Positions 25,030-34,343 of a stretch of DNA of 64,000 nucleotides are shown here, one piece after another. Source of the stretch: Paenibacillus agri. GTDB lineage: Bacteria; Bacillota; Bacilli; Paenibacillales; Paenibacillaceae. The position numbers were made by a program, and so were the translations under genes. The DNA lies in NCBI RefSeq assembly GCF_013359945.1, contig NZ_JABWCS010000220.1, positions 248,001-312,000 of the forward strand, in the 5' to 3' direction. The notes below the pieces were generated by a model. The model was not told the origin of the DNA. It did no database searches and saw only the letters and a program-made list of their open reading frames with translations. Positions within the stretch are counted from its first letter, which is position 1, and each line of letters begins with the position of its first letter.

Positions 25030-28000
25030 ATGAGCTCTTTCGTGCATTTGCATGTGCACAGCGAATACAGTTTACTGGACGGAGCGGCGCGGATTACCGA
25101 TCTTGTGCGCCGGGCCAGCGAATACGGCATGACATCGCTGGCGCTTACGGATCATGGAGTGATGTACGGGGCCATTCCCTTTTATAAAGCTTGCCTAGCG
25201 AAAGGCATCAAACCTATCATCGGCTGCGAAGCCTATTTGACGGCTGGTTCACGCCGGGAGCGGGGTAGCCGCAAGGACCAGCCCATTTATCATTTGATCC
25301 TGCTCGTTAAGAACGAGATCGGGTACCGAAACTTGATGAAGCTGGTCTCTATCGGACATCTGGAGGGCCATCACTATAAACCGCGGATAGATATGGATGC
25401 CCTTGCCGCACATGCGGAGGGCATTATTTGTCTCAGTGCTTGTCTGGGTGGTGAAGTACCGCAGCATCTGCTGCATGGCAGGGATGAAGAAGCGCGCCGG
25501 GCGGCGCTGCGGTATAAAGAGATTTTTGGCGAAGACTTTTATCTAGAGCTGCAGGATCATGGCATTGCGGAGCAGAAGCGCGTGAATCCGAAGCTGATTG
25601 CGCTTGCTGCGGAATGCGACATTCCCCTTGTGGCAACCAATGATGCCCATTATCTGACCAAAGCGGATGCTGAGGTGCAGGATGTACTGATCTGTATCGG
25701 CACTGGCAAGACCGTGGATGACGAGGAGCGGCTGAAGATTGGCTCCAATCAGCTGTATCTGAAGAGCGGAGAAGAGATGGCGGCCTTGTTCCCGCATGTG
25801 CCGCAGGCTATTGCCAACACGGCTGTGATTGCAGACAAGTGCAATCTGGAGCTGGTCTTTGGCAATCACATTTTGCCAGCATACTCGCCATTGCCGGAAG
25901 GGATGGATACTGCTTCCTATTTGCAGCAGCTCTGCGGAAAGGGACTTGAGGAACGGTACGGAGATACGCCATTGTGGGAATCGCCGGAACAAAGAAAGCA
26001 AGCCGAAGAGAGACTGGCCTATGAACTGGGTGTCATCGGGAACATGGGCTTTAGCGATTATTTCCTAATTGTGTGGGACTTTATCGCTTATTGTCACCAG
26101 AAGGGTATTGCCACCGGGCCGGGCCGGGGTTCCTCCGCAGGCAGCCTGACAGCCTATGTGCTGCGGATTACCGATGTTGACCCGCTTAAATATAATTTGC
26201 TCTTTGAGCGCTTTCTGAATCCTGAACGGATCACCATGCCGGATATCGATATCGATTTTAGCGACGAACGGCGTGACGAGGTTATCAGCTATGTCGTGGA
26301 TAAATACGGCAGTGAGCATGTGGCGCAGATCATTACGTTCGGTACGATGGCTGCACGGGCGGCAGTGCGCGACGTGGGCCGGGTGCTCAACCTGCCTTAC
26401 GGCGAGGTGGATAAGGCTGCGAAGCTTATTCCGGGTCAACTCGGCATCAGCATTGCCCGGGCGCTGGAGACATCCCCGGATCTGAAGGCGATGTATGAGA
26501 CTAACCTGAGAACACGGGAACTGCTGGATATGGCGATGAAGGTCGAGGGTATGCCACGCCACGCTTCGACCCATGCTGCAGGGGTTGTGATCTCCAAGGG
26601 ACCGCTGACGGATGCAGTACCGCTACAAGAGGGCAATGAAAGTACAGCCTTGACGCAGTATTCCATGGAGCATTTGGAGAGCGTTGGTTTGTTGAAAATG
26701 GACTTTCTGGGCCTGCGGACCTTGTCGATTATTGAGCGGACGATGAACTGGATCAAGGAAATGACTGGCAGTCCACCTGATTTCCGGTTGATTCCAGACA
26801 ATGATCCCGGGACTTATGAAATGCTGGGAGCCGGGGAGACCACAGGGGTCTTTCAACTGGAATCGGCTGGTGTCAGACGGGTGCTGAAGGATCTGAGACC
26901 AAGCGGTTTTGAGGATGTAATTTCAGTTCTCGCGCTGTACCGTCCGGGTCCAATGGAGTTCATTCCGAAGTTTATCGCCGGCAAGCATGGTCATATAGAG
27001 GTGGAATTCCCGCATGCTGATCTGGCGCCGATTTTGTCGGATACGTACGGCATCATTGTCTATCAGGAACAGATTATGCAGATTGCCTCCCTGATGGCAG
27101 GCTTCTCGCTTGGAGAGGCAGATCTGCTGCGCCGTGCGGTGTCGAAGAAGAAGCGGGAGACGCTGGACAAGGAACGCAGTCACTTTGTGCAGGGCAGTCT
27201 GAAGCAGGGTTACACCGAAGAGGATGCCAACGCCGTATATGACATGATCGTGCGCTTTGCGGATTACGGCTTCCCGCGCGCTCACGCAGCCGCTTATGGT
27301 GTACTGGCTTTCCAGACAGCTTATCTGAAGCACCATTATCCGGTGCAGTTCATGGCATCCATGCTGACTGCAGTGATGGGAACCCACCGGAAGGTGGCGG
27401 AATACGTGCTGGAATGCCGCCGGATGGGAATCGGTGTTACGCCGCCGGATGTCAACGAGAGCGGCGTGCTGTTCACTCCGGTGTCTGGTGAGGACGCGGG
27501 GCATATCCGCTTCGGCCTTGCCGCTGTGAAGAATGTCGGCACACTGGCCGTGGAGAATATTATGGAGACCCGCAAGGAGCGTCCGTTCGACAGTTTGCTC
27601 GATTTTTGTCGACGTGTGGATCTGCGGGTCTGCAACAAGCGGGTGGTGGAATCGCTGGTGCAGGCCGGTGCTTTCGATCGTCTTCCTGGGCATCGGGCTC
27701 AGCTTTTGGCTATGTTGGATGAGACAGTGGATGCGGCAGTAAAATGGCGCAAGGAGCGGGACGAACTGCAGATCCAGTTGTTCGATGATCTGGTCGAGAC
27801 TCCCAATTGGGAGATTCGCTACCCTGATATCCCTCGGTTCTCAGTAGGACAGCAGCTGGAGCTGGAGCGCGAGCTGCTGGGCTTGTACCTGTCCGGCCAC
27901 CCGCTGGACGACAGTGCAGGCTTGCTGGAAGAGCAGGGCATCCAGCGGCTGATGGACCTCAGCGAAGTCCCGGACGAGAGTCAGACTGTCACGGCCGGAA

Positions 28001-28698
28001 TGGTCGTGTCTGTTAAGGAAATTACGACGAAGGCGGGCAAGGCCATGGCCTTCATCGAGTGGGAAGATCAGATCGAGCGCTGCGAGGTCGTATTGTTCCC
28101 CGAGGTGTGGAAGCGAAGTCGCAGCCTGATCGATAAAGGCGCGCTGCTTGCCCTCCGGGCCAAGGTGCAGCAGGAAGACGAAGGCTTCAAGCTGCTCGCC
28201 GAGGAGGTCGCGCCGCTCTCGGGTGATGCGCTGCGCGGTCTGCTGCAGCGCCGCAATGCTGCCGCGGCCCGCACGCAGGGCGGGGGCCGCTCCGCAGCTG
28301 CGGGGCGGACGGCAGGTTCCGCGCCGTCCCGCGGCCCTGCGGCCGCAAGTGCCGTCGGCGCCGCCGGTGGACCGGCCGGAGCGCCTCCAGCCCCCCCGCC
28401 GTCGGCGCCTGCGCCAGCGCCGGGGGGGCCTGTGGCCTCCGGACAGAGCCGTCCGCCGGCCACAGAGAACGGTCAGCGCGTGTTCATCAAGATCACGCCG
28501 CATACCGAGGAGTCAGGCTTGCTGCCGCGCCTGAACGGGCTGCTTCAGGCCCATCCGGGGCCTGTGGCAACCGTGCTGTTCTACGAGCGCTCGCAGAAGC
28601 TGCTCGCGCTCAGTGACAGCTACCGGATCGATCCCTCTCCGGCCCTGCTCACAGCCATTGAAAGCATGCTGGGTGCAGGTACAGTGAGAATAAAATAA
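25030..28698 (+). CDS. dnaE: DNA polymerase III alpha subunit DnaE
   Basis: The 1222-residue protein starts with a PHP domain (FVHLHVHSEYSLLDGAARI), continues to the palm with MPDIDIDFSDERRDEVI near residue 403 (catalytic Asp pair), the finger and helix-hairpin-helix parts (VSKKKRETLDKE near 703; ADYGFPRAHAAAYG near 748) and an OB domain near 975-1070. It is the DnaE replicase that extends primers and works beside PolC in Firmicutes. The ATG at 25030 has GGAAGGAAG upstream. Residues about 1075-1142 are an Ala/Gly/Pro-rich insert of very high GC before the last 75 residues, unusual for DnaE. Confidence 0.96.
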   Translation: MSSFVHLHVHSEYSLLDGAARITDLVRRASEYGMTSLALTDHGVMYGAIPFYKACLAKGIKPIIGCEAYLTAGSRRERGSRKDQPIYHLILLVKNEIGYRNLMKLVSIGHLEGHHYKPRIDMDALAAHAEGIICLSACLGGEVPQHLLHGRDEEARRAALRYKEIFGEDFYLELQDHGIAEQKRVNPKLIALAAECDIPLVATNDAHYLTKADAEVQDVLICIGTGKTVDDEERLKIGSNQLYLKSGEEMAALFPHVPQAIANTAVIADKCNLELVFGNHILPAYSPLPEGMDTASYLQQLCGKGLEERYGDTPLWESPEQRKQAEERLAYELGVIGNMGFSDYFLIVWDFIAYCHQKGIATGPGRGSSAGSLTAYVLRITDVDPLKYNLLFERFLNPERITMPDIDIDFSDERRDEVISYVVDKYGSEHVAQIITFGTMAARAAVRDVGRVLNLPYGEVDKAAKLIPGQLGISIARALETSPDLKAMYETNLRTRELLDMAMKVEGMPRHASTHAAGVVISKGPLTDAVPLQEGNESTALTQYSMEHLESVGLLKMDFLGLRTLSIIERTMNWIKEMTGSPPDFRLIPDNDPGTYEMLGAGETTGVFQLESAGVRRVLKDLRPSGFEDVISVLALYRPGPMEFIPKFIAGKHGHIEVEFPHADLAPILSDTYGIIVYQEQIMQIASLMAGFSLGEADLLRRAVSKKKRETLDKERSHFVQGSLKQGYTEEDANAVYDMIVRFADYGFPRAHAAAYGVLAFQTAYLKHHYPVQFMASMLTAVMGTHRKVAEYVLECRRMGIGVTPPDVNESGVLFTPVSGEDAGHIRFGLAAVKNVGTLAVENIMETRKERPFDSLLDFCRRVDLRVCNKRVVESLVQAGAFDRLPGHRAQLLAMLDETVDAAVKWRKERDELQIQLFDDLVETPNWEIRYPDIPRFSVGQQLELERELLGLYLSGHPLDDSAGLLEEQGIQRLMDLSEVPDESQTVTAGMVVSVKEITTKAGKAMAFIEWEDQIERCEVVLFPEVWKRSRSLIDKGALLALRAKVQQEDEGFKLLAEEVAPLSGDALRGLLQRRNAAAARTQGGGRSAAAGRTAGSAPSRGPAAASAVGAAGGPAGAPPAPPPSAPAPAPGGPVASGQSRPPATENGQRVFIKITPHTEESGLLPRLNGLLQAHPGPVATVLFYERSQKLLALSDSYRIDPSPALLTAIESMLGAGTVRIK

Positions 28699-28772
28699 GA
28701 ACATTTCACTCCTTTTTCGCATACATTTAGGAAACCACATGGCATATCCTGTGCGGAAAGGGGAACATCATC

Positions 28773-29279
28773 ATGTCATATCAGGAGTTTGCAATAGATT
28801 TACTGGAGAGCCGAGGCGTAACCTTGTCGTCCATCGCCAAAATTGTATATACCTTGCAGTCTGCATACTATCCCGCCTTAACGGAGGAAGAGTGCCTTTC
28901 AAGTGTGAGAGCGGTCCTTGGCAAGCGGGAGGTACAGTATACGCTGATGACAGGAATTGCACTGGATGAGCTGGCGGAGCAGAAACAATTGCCGCAGCCG
29001 CTGCAAGCTGTGCTGGAAGCCGATGAATCGCTGTACGGGGTGGACGAGACGCTAGCGCTTGGCATTACCAGCGTGTACGGGATGATCGGTCTCACCGGAT
29101 TTGGGTACCTGGATAAAATAAAGCTTGGCATTATCGGCCAACTGAACGATGATAAAGGCAGGATTCATGTGTTCATGGATGACCTCGTGGCGGGCATTGC
29201 CGCGGCGGCCTCTGCGCGGATTGCACACCGTCACGAAGGGGCAAAAGTCTATCCTGGCCCTACTGGCAGCGACCAATAA
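28773..29279 (+). CDS. PgpA/YutG-like phosphatidylglycerophosphatase A-family protein
   Basis: The 168-residue protein matches the small YutG-type members of the PgpA family: LLESRGVTLSSIAKIVYTLQ near residue 10, EALALGITSVYG-like ETLALGITSVYGMIG near 92, and IHVFMDDLVAGIAAA near 130, the Asp-rich signature. Family members dephosphorylate phosphatidylglycerophosphate or are orphan homologs of unknown role. No clear membrane spans, as in YutG. The ATG at 28773 follows AAAGGGGA. It lies between dnaE and accD, an order seen in Paenibacillus. Confidence 0.84.
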   Translation: MSYQEFAIDLLESRGVTLSSIAKIVYTLQSAYYPALTEEECLSSVRAVLGKREVQYTLMTGIALDELAEQKQLPQPLQAVLEADESLYGVDETLALGITSVYGMIGLTGFGYLDKIKLGIIGQLNDDKGRIHVFMDDLVAGIAAAASARIAHRHEGAKVYPGPTGSDQ

Positions 29280-29425
29280 ACAACGGATGATTCAGAGCTT
29301 ACCGGTCTGCCCTGGTCTTCCATTCCTGGCGGGTGTCCTGTTGCGGGGAAAAAGAGAACTGTGTTATCATGATTCCATTATACGGGATACGGGTGGGAAT
29401 TAAGATTGGGGAGGCCTTGCAGGGC

Positions 29426-29614
29426 ATGTGGACGGTAATCTATATCGCGCCAACCGCCAGAGTGGCGGATATGATTCAGAGCAAGCTTACGGAAGAAGGA
29501 TTTCTGGTGAAATGCCGTCCGGTAAATATGTCCAAGCAGCAGTTTGAGATTCTGGTGCCTTCAGGGGAACTTGAAGAAGTGCAGGAAGTCCTTAATCTGA
29601 TTTTGCATCCCTGA
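29426..29614 (+). CDS. small DUF2007-like protein
   Basis: The 62-residue protein (MWTVIYIAPTARVADMIQSK, then EEGFLVKCRPVNMSKQQFEI and VLNLILHP) has the beta-alpha-beta pattern of small signal-transducer-like DUF2007 proteins. The ATG at 29426 has GGGGAGG eleven bases upstream; the open frame to 29333 looks non-coding. It precedes accD by 73 bases on the same strand. Function is unknown. Confidence 0.72.
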   Translation: MWTVIYIAPTARVADMIQSKLTEEGFLVKCRPVNMSKQQFEILVPSGELEEVQEVLNLILHP

Positions 29615-29687
29615 ATGATTATTTATAAAGCAGATATGACAGCGGCAAGCTGCATAACTCAAATAAACGGCTGAAGAGGTGCGACCC

Positions 29688-30581
29688 TTGTTCAAAGATT
29701 TATTTCAGAAAAAACGGAAGTACGCGACGATTCCTTCAGAGCGTCTGGAGCGAAGCGGCGGCCCGGTGGAAGGCGAACGCCCCAAACGGGAGATTCCTGA
29801 AGGACTGATGAGCAAGTGCAGCAAGTGCGGCACGATCCAGTACAGCAAGGAACTGGAGAAGAACCTCAAGGTCTGCCCGTCCTGCGGGTACCATATGCGA
29901 CTGAACGCTTCTGAGCGTGTAGCAATTACACTTGACCCGGAAGGGTTTATTGAGTTTGACAGCGAGATGACTTCTGTTGATCCACTGGAGTTTCCAGGTT
30001 ACGCTACCAAGCTGGAGCAACAACAGCTGAAGACAGGACAACCCGATGCCGTCATTACCGGGCAGGGATCCATTGAAGGCCAGCCAGTCATTGTAGCGGT
30101 GATGAATTTCGAGTTCTTCACCGGAAGTATGGGTTCGGTTGTCGGAGAGAAAATTACCCGCGCTATTGAAGAGGCGACGGAGAGAAGACTACCGCTCTTG
30201 ATCTTCTCGACCTCTGGCGGTGCGCGGATGCAGGAGAGCATTCTCAGTCTGATGCAGATGGCGAAGACCAGTGCTGCACTGGCTCGCTTTAGCGAAGTCG
30301 GAGGGCTGTACATTTCCATTATCACCGACCCGACAACCGGCGGTGTATCCGCAAGTTTTGCCAGCCTTGGCGATATTATTATAGCGGAGCCGGGAGCTGT
30401 CTTCGGCTTTGCCGGACGGATTGTAATTGAGCAGACGATCCGCCAGAAGCTGCCGGATGATTTCCAGACGGCAGAGTTTAACCTGCAGCACGGCCAGCTG
30501 GATCTGGTGGTACACCGCAAGGAAATGCGTGCCACACTCTCCAAGCTGCTGGAGCTGCATAATGTGAAAGGGGGAGTTTAG
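29688..30581 (+). CDS. accD: acetyl-CoA carboxylase carboxyltransferase beta subunit
   Basis: The 297-residue protein has the N-terminal zinc ribbon (CSKCG and CPSCG near residues 45-70) and a crotonase-like domain with FSTSGGARMQESILSLMQM near residue 175 and SLGDIIIAEPGAVFGFAGR near 230. With AccA it transfers CO2 from carboxybiotin to acetyl-CoA, giving malonyl-CoA for fatty acid synthesis. The TTG at 29688 gives M-F-K-D-L-F like other AccD starts and has GAGGTG upstream; the GTG at 29679 is possible. The stop abuts the accA start. Confidence 0.94.
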   Translation: MFKDLFQKKRKYATIPSERLERSGGPVEGERPKREIPEGLMSKCSKCGTIQYSKELEKNLKVCPSCGYHMRLNASERVAITLDPEGFIEFDSEMTSVDPLEFPGYATKLEQQQLKTGQPDAVITGQGSIEGQPVIVAVMNFEFFTGSMGSVVGEKITRAIEEATERRLPLLIFSTSGGARMQESILSLMQMAKTSAALARFSEVGGLYISIITDPTTGGVSASFASLGDIIIAEPGAVFGFAGRIVIEQTIRQKLPDDFQTAEFNLQHGQLDLVVHRKEMRATLSKLLELHNVKGGV

Positions 30582-31583
30582 GTGGCAGGAGAGTTGCCTT
30601 TTGAATTGCCCCTGGTTGAAATGCGTAAAAAAATCGCTGAGTTGAAGCAATTTGGTGAAGAGAAGGGTATCGATTTCAGCGATGAGGTTGCACGTCTGGA
30701 AGATCGTTACCGGGTGCTGGAGAACGAGGTGTACTCCAATATTTCTCCATCCCAAAAAATGCACCTGGCCCGGCATCAAGGCCGGCCGACTTCGCTGGAT
30801 CTGATCAATCTGATCTTTACTGATTTCATCGAGCTGCACGGTGACCGGATGTTCGGTGATGATCTGGCTGTCGTAGGCGGGATCGCCAAGCTGAATGGCC
30901 TGCCAGTGACCGTAGTGGGGCAGCAGCGGGGGAAGGACACGAAGGATAATATCCAGCGCTTCTTCGGCAGTGCCCACCCGGAGGGCTTCCGCAAGGCGCT
31001 GCGGCTGATGAAGCAGGCGGATAAGTTCAAGCGTCCAATCATCACATTTGTGGATACCAAAGGCGCCTATCCCGGCAATACCGCTGAGGAAAGAGGTCAG
31101 TCCGAAGCGATTGCCCGCAATTTGCTGGAGATGTCCCAACTTAGTGTTCCTGTAATCTGTGTGGTGATTGGTGAAGGCGGCAGCGGAGGTGCACTCGCGC
31201 TGGCTGTCGGGAATCGCGTACTGATGCTGGAGCATGCCATCTATTCAGCGATTTCCCCGAATGGTGCGGCGTCCATCCTGTGGAAAGATGCCTCCAAGGC
31301 AGATGTGGCAGCTGAAGCGATGAAGATTACAGCGGACGATTTGCTCGCCATGGAGGTTATCGAGGAGATCGTGCCGGAGCCGAAAGGCGGCGCACATCGT
31401 GATTACGAGGCGACGGCAGTAGCGATCAAGGATGCGCTGTGGCGTCATTTGCAGGAGCTGTCGGATCTGGATTGCGGCGAACTGAAAGAGGATCGTTATC
31501 TTAAGTTCCGCAAAATCGGCGAGTTTTCCGAAGCCCAGCAGGAGCAATTGGTACTGGAAGAAGAAGTGCTTAGCAAGGAGTAA
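30582..31583 (+). CDS. accA: acetyl-CoA carboxylase carboxyltransferase alpha subunit
   Basis: The 333-residue protein has the long N-terminal helical region (EMRKKIAELKQFGEEKGID) and crotonase core motifs: LHGDRMFGDDLAVVGGIAKL near residue 88, TFVDTKGAYPGNTAEERGQS near 152 and VIGEGGSGGALALAVGNRVL near 196. It pairs with AccD. The GTG at 30582 follows the accD stop directly, with GGGGGAG inside accD, so the two are translated together. An intrinsic terminator follows at 31674; no pfkA follows, unlike many Bacillales. Confidence 0.95.
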   Translation: MAGELPFELPLVEMRKKIAELKQFGEEKGIDFSDEVARLEDRYRVLENEVYSNISPSQKMHLARHQGRPTSLDLINLIFTDFIELHGDRMFGDDLAVVGGIAKLNGLPVTVVGQQRGKDTKDNIQRFFGSAHPEGFRKALRLMKQADKFKRPIITFVDTKGAYPGNTAEERGQSEAIARNLLEMSQLSVPVICVVIGEGGSGGALALAVGNRVLMLEHAIYSAISPNGAASILWKDASKADVAAEAMKITADDLLAMEVIEEIVPEPKGGAHRDYEATAVAIKDALWRHLQELSDLDCGELKEDRYLKFRKIGEFSEAQQEQLVLEEEVLSKE

Positions 31584-31673
31584 TACCCTGCTTTTTATTT
31601 GCACTTTCTGACATATTATAATTTTGGAGCGCCACGTTGCTGGAAGTTTCCATTAACCATTTTATACCATTGA

Positions 31674-31708
31674 AATAATCCTGGTGTCATGCCGGGATTA
31701 TTTTTATT
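31674..31708. terminator. intrinsic terminator after accDA
   Basis: AATAATCC-t-GG pairs with CC-g-GGATTATT, followed by TTTATTTT. The rest of 31584-31913 holds only AT-rich DNA that must carry the pyk promoter. Confidence 0.82.
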
Positions 31709-31913
31709 TTGAGGGCATTTTCTGAAAATTCGACGTGAAATTACAGCAAAAAGACGCTGGAACATTGATTTTGTGTCTGAGTTGCAGTAATATTCATAAG
31801 GGCGAAGTAAAAGGTACATGTGATAAAGTTCCTATTCAAACCACAAGCCTTATAGTAGATTCTGTAGTTGGAAAAAGTGAGACAGAGAGAACGAAAAAAC
31901 GGAGGATAACCTA

Positions 31914-33335
31914 ATGCGGAAAAGTAAAATTGTATGTACGATCGGTCCTGCTAGTGAATCGTTGGAGAATATCAAAAAATTGATTTTGGCTGGTATGAAT
32001 GTAGCCCGTCTGAACTTCTCCCACGGCGATTTCGAAGAGCACGGAAACCGGATTAAAACCATCCGTCAGGCATCTGCGGAACTGAACAAGACGGTTGCAA
32101 TCCTGCTCGATACCAAAGGACCGGAGATTCGCACAGGCAAGCTGGAAGTAGAACCAATTGAACTGGTACAAGACGAGTATCTGACACTGACTACGGAAGA
32201 AATTTTGGGTAACCAAAACCGTATCTCTATCACATACAGCGAACTTCCTAACGATGTTCAAGTGGGTTCCACAATTCTGATCGACGACGGCCTGATCGGC
32301 TTGACTGTTGTCGACATTCAAGGCACAGAAATCAAGACCCGTATTGTCAACGGCGGAACGATTAAGAGCAAGAAAGGTGTTAACGTGCCTGGAGTTGCTA
32401 TCTCGTTGCCTGGTATTACGGAAAAAGACACCAACGATATCATTTTTGGGATCGAGCAGGACATTGATTTTATCGCCGCTTCCTTCGTTCGCAAAGCTAG
32501 CGACGTTCTGGAAATCCGCGAGTTGCTTGAGAAGCACAACGCTTCCCACATTCAAATCATTTCCAAAATCGAAAACCAACAAGGTGTTGACAACCTTGAT
32601 GAAATTTTGGCAGTTTCCGACGGCCTGATGGTTGCCCGTGGTGACCTTGGTGTGGAAATCCCTGCTGAAGATGTGCCATTGGCTCAAAAGCTGATGATCA
32701 AAAAATGCAACGTGGCTGGCAAACCAGTTATCACAGCTACTCAAATGCTGGATTCCATGCAACGTAACCCGCGTCCTACCCGCGCTGAAGCAAGTGACGT
32801 AGCGAACGCAATCTTCGACGGAACGGATGCAATCATGCTCTCCGGCGAAACTGCTGCAGGGAAATATCCAGTTGAATCTGTACTGACTATGTCCCGTATT
32901 GCTGAGAAAGCGGAATCCGCTCTGGATTACCGTGAAATCTTCAATAAACAGCAATTTGCACAAGAAACAACTGTAACTGAAGCGATCAGCCAATCCGTTG
33001 CGATCTCCGCACTGGACTTGAACGCTAAGGCAATCATTTCTTCCACGGTAACTGGTCATACTGCACGTGTAGTTTCCAAATACCGTCCAAAAGCACCTAT
33101 CATTGCCGTGACAACACAAGAGAGAACTATGCGTCAATTGTCTCTGGTATGGGGCGTAACACCGGTTTACGGACAAGTAGCAACCTCTACGGACGAGCTG
33201 CTTGAAACGGCACTTAAAGGTGGTAAAGATTCCGGTCTGGTACAAGGCGGCGATCTCGTCGTGATTACTGCAGGTATTCCACTGGGCCGTTCCGGTTCCA
33301 CAAACCTGGTTAAAGTGAGCCAAATTCCTAACTAA
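31914..33335 (+). CDS. pyk: pyruvate kinase
   Basis: The 473-residue protein has the N-terminal KIVCTIGPASES, MNVARLNFSHGDFEEH near residue 28, KIENQQGVDNLDEIL near 219 and the active-site MVARGDLGVEIP near 239, then MLDSMQRNPRPTRAE near 280. It converts PEP and ADP to pyruvate and ATP. It lacks the extra C-terminal PEP-utiliser-like domain (about 110 residues) of B. subtilis Pyk. The ATG at 31914 has CGGAGGATAACCTA upstream. Codon use is biased, as expected for high expression, and this creates a long open antisense frame. A strong terminator follows. Confidence 0.96.
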   Translation: MRKSKIVCTIGPASESLENIKKLILAGMNVARLNFSHGDFEEHGNRIKTIRQASAELNKTVAILLDTKGPEIRTGKLEVEPIELVQDEYLTLTTEEILGNQNRISITYSELPNDVQVGSTILIDDGLIGLTVVDIQGTEIKTRIVNGGTIKSKKGVNVPGVAISLPGITEKDTNDIIFGIEQDIDFIAASFVRKASDVLEIRELLEKHNASHIQIISKIENQQGVDNLDEILAVSDGLMVARGDLGVEIPAEDVPLAQKLMIKKCNVAGKPVITATQMLDSMQRNPRPTRAEASDVANAIFDGTDAIMLSGETAAGKYPVESVLTMSRIAEKAESALDYREIFNKQQFAQETTVTEAISQSVAISALDLNAKAIISSTVTGHTARVVSKYRPKAPIIAVTTQERTMRQLSLVWGVTPVYGQVATSTDELLETALKGGKDSGLVQGGDLVVITAGIPLGRSGSTNLVKVSQIPN

Positions 33336-33379
33336 TAAGGCTGTATGGGGCTTGCCCCTACCGCAGGTTGATCCATGTC

Positions 33380-33413
33380 AAAAAGCAATGGTGCATGCAC
33401 CATTGCTTTTTTT
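33380..33413. terminator. intrinsic terminator of pyk
   Basis: A perfect palindrome of AAAAGCAATGGTGCA and its inverse is followed by eight T residues. Confidence 0.96.
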
Positions 33414-33477
33414 TCAAAGTATAGCCCCATATGCATGGGGTTATTTTCACGTCCGGATTGCTATGATTTGTGGTATC

Positions 33478-34242
33478 CTAGTGGGGCCGATGTCTAGGAA
33501 TGGAGCGAGATCGAACGGAGCTACCCATACAGGGGGACGGTCTTTTGTGCCGGTAGATTCTTCTGACGGTAAAAGCATCGCCACAGGCGCTGGGACAAGA
33601 AGGTATAGCAATCGTGATCTTGTTCTGGAGCATAATTCCGCCCTGTGCCGGTGTGAGCTTCACTCGTTTGCCGTTGATCCGGCACCGATTGAAGGGAACT
33701 TGGCTTACACGGGCGAGCGCCGTAATTCGTCCGCTAACCTTTGGGGCTTCCAAAATCCATTCGGCGGAGCTTTGCGGTCCGGTGTAGCACTGGTGAGTTC
33801 GAAAGATCCATTTCCGGGTCAGATTACGGAGCGTGATGCACCATTTAGTACGGCTGATCTTGATGATGCTGGCCTGCATGGAATCACCGGGTGATACCGG
33901 TAGTGGAATAATAGTCTCAAATGCCGGTAGGATTTCCCACCAGGCATAATAATGCGCTTTTCCGTTCTCGAAGGTATGACCTGTCCCCGTCTGAATCAGG
34001 TTGCTGTTCCCGAAGCCGTCAATGCCAATCCAGGCAGACGAATAGGCTGCACGGGCGGAGGGCTTGACGAAGGGAACATGCCATTCGCCGGAAATTCGAT
34101 GATAGGCTCCTTTTTTACCCCTGATCGCATATCCGCTCCAGTTACTGGAGGACCAGCCGAACCCTTTGTTGCGAGCCTGTGATATATATTTTTTATCTTT
34201 AATACAGGGCTGATGGCGCTTGACAGAAATGCTATGATTCAT
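33478..34242 (-). CDS. G1-family (eqolisin) peptidase-like protein
   Basis: The 254-residue protein has the glutamic-peptidase pattern: WSSSNWSGYAI near residue 27, SAWIGIDGFGNSNLIQTGT near 68 with the catalytic Gln in IQTGT, HYYAWWEILPA near 97, and SSAEWILEAPKV near 158 with the catalytic Glu. The family is best known from fungi, with fewer bacterial members, and cleaves proteins at acid pH. There is no clear signal peptide, which is odd for an acid peptidase, although an unprocessed basic start (HSISVKRHQP) is present. The ATG at 34242 follows AAGGTGGTG. The last 30 residues are basic and Arg/Ser-rich and may come from a late frameshift. Confidence 0.8.
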   Translation of the reverse strand: MNHSISVKRHQPCIKDKKYISQARNKGFGWSSSNWSGYAIRGKKGAYHRISGEWHVPFVKPSARAAYSSAWIGIDGFGNSNLIQTGTGHTFENGKAHYYAWWEILPAFETIIPLPVSPGDSMQASIIKISRTKWCITLRNLTRKWIFRTHQCYTGPQSSAEWILEAPKVSGRITALARVSQVPFNRCRINGKRVKLTPAQGGIMLQNKITIAIPSCPSACGDAFTVRRIYRHKRPSPCMGSSVRSRSIPRHRPH

Positions 34243-34343
34243 AGATTCACCACCTTCATTGGTTCTGTTGTATCTAATGCACCAAAGAAATACGAGGCAT
34301 GGGTGTTCCGTTAAAAATAGGATGGAGAGGACTTTTGGCATAC

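Noticed and set aside
30189..31235. 348-codon open frame antisense to accA/accD
   Set aside because: It spans the antisense of two certain genes with no start signal.
31911..33323. 470-codon open frame antisense to pyk
   Set aside because: It is a product of strong codon bias in pyk, has no ribosome site, and its protein resembles nothing; pyk is certain.
33352..33894. 180-codon rightward open frame after pyk
   Set aside because: It includes the pyk terminator and lies antisense to the G1 peptidase, which has clear family motifs.
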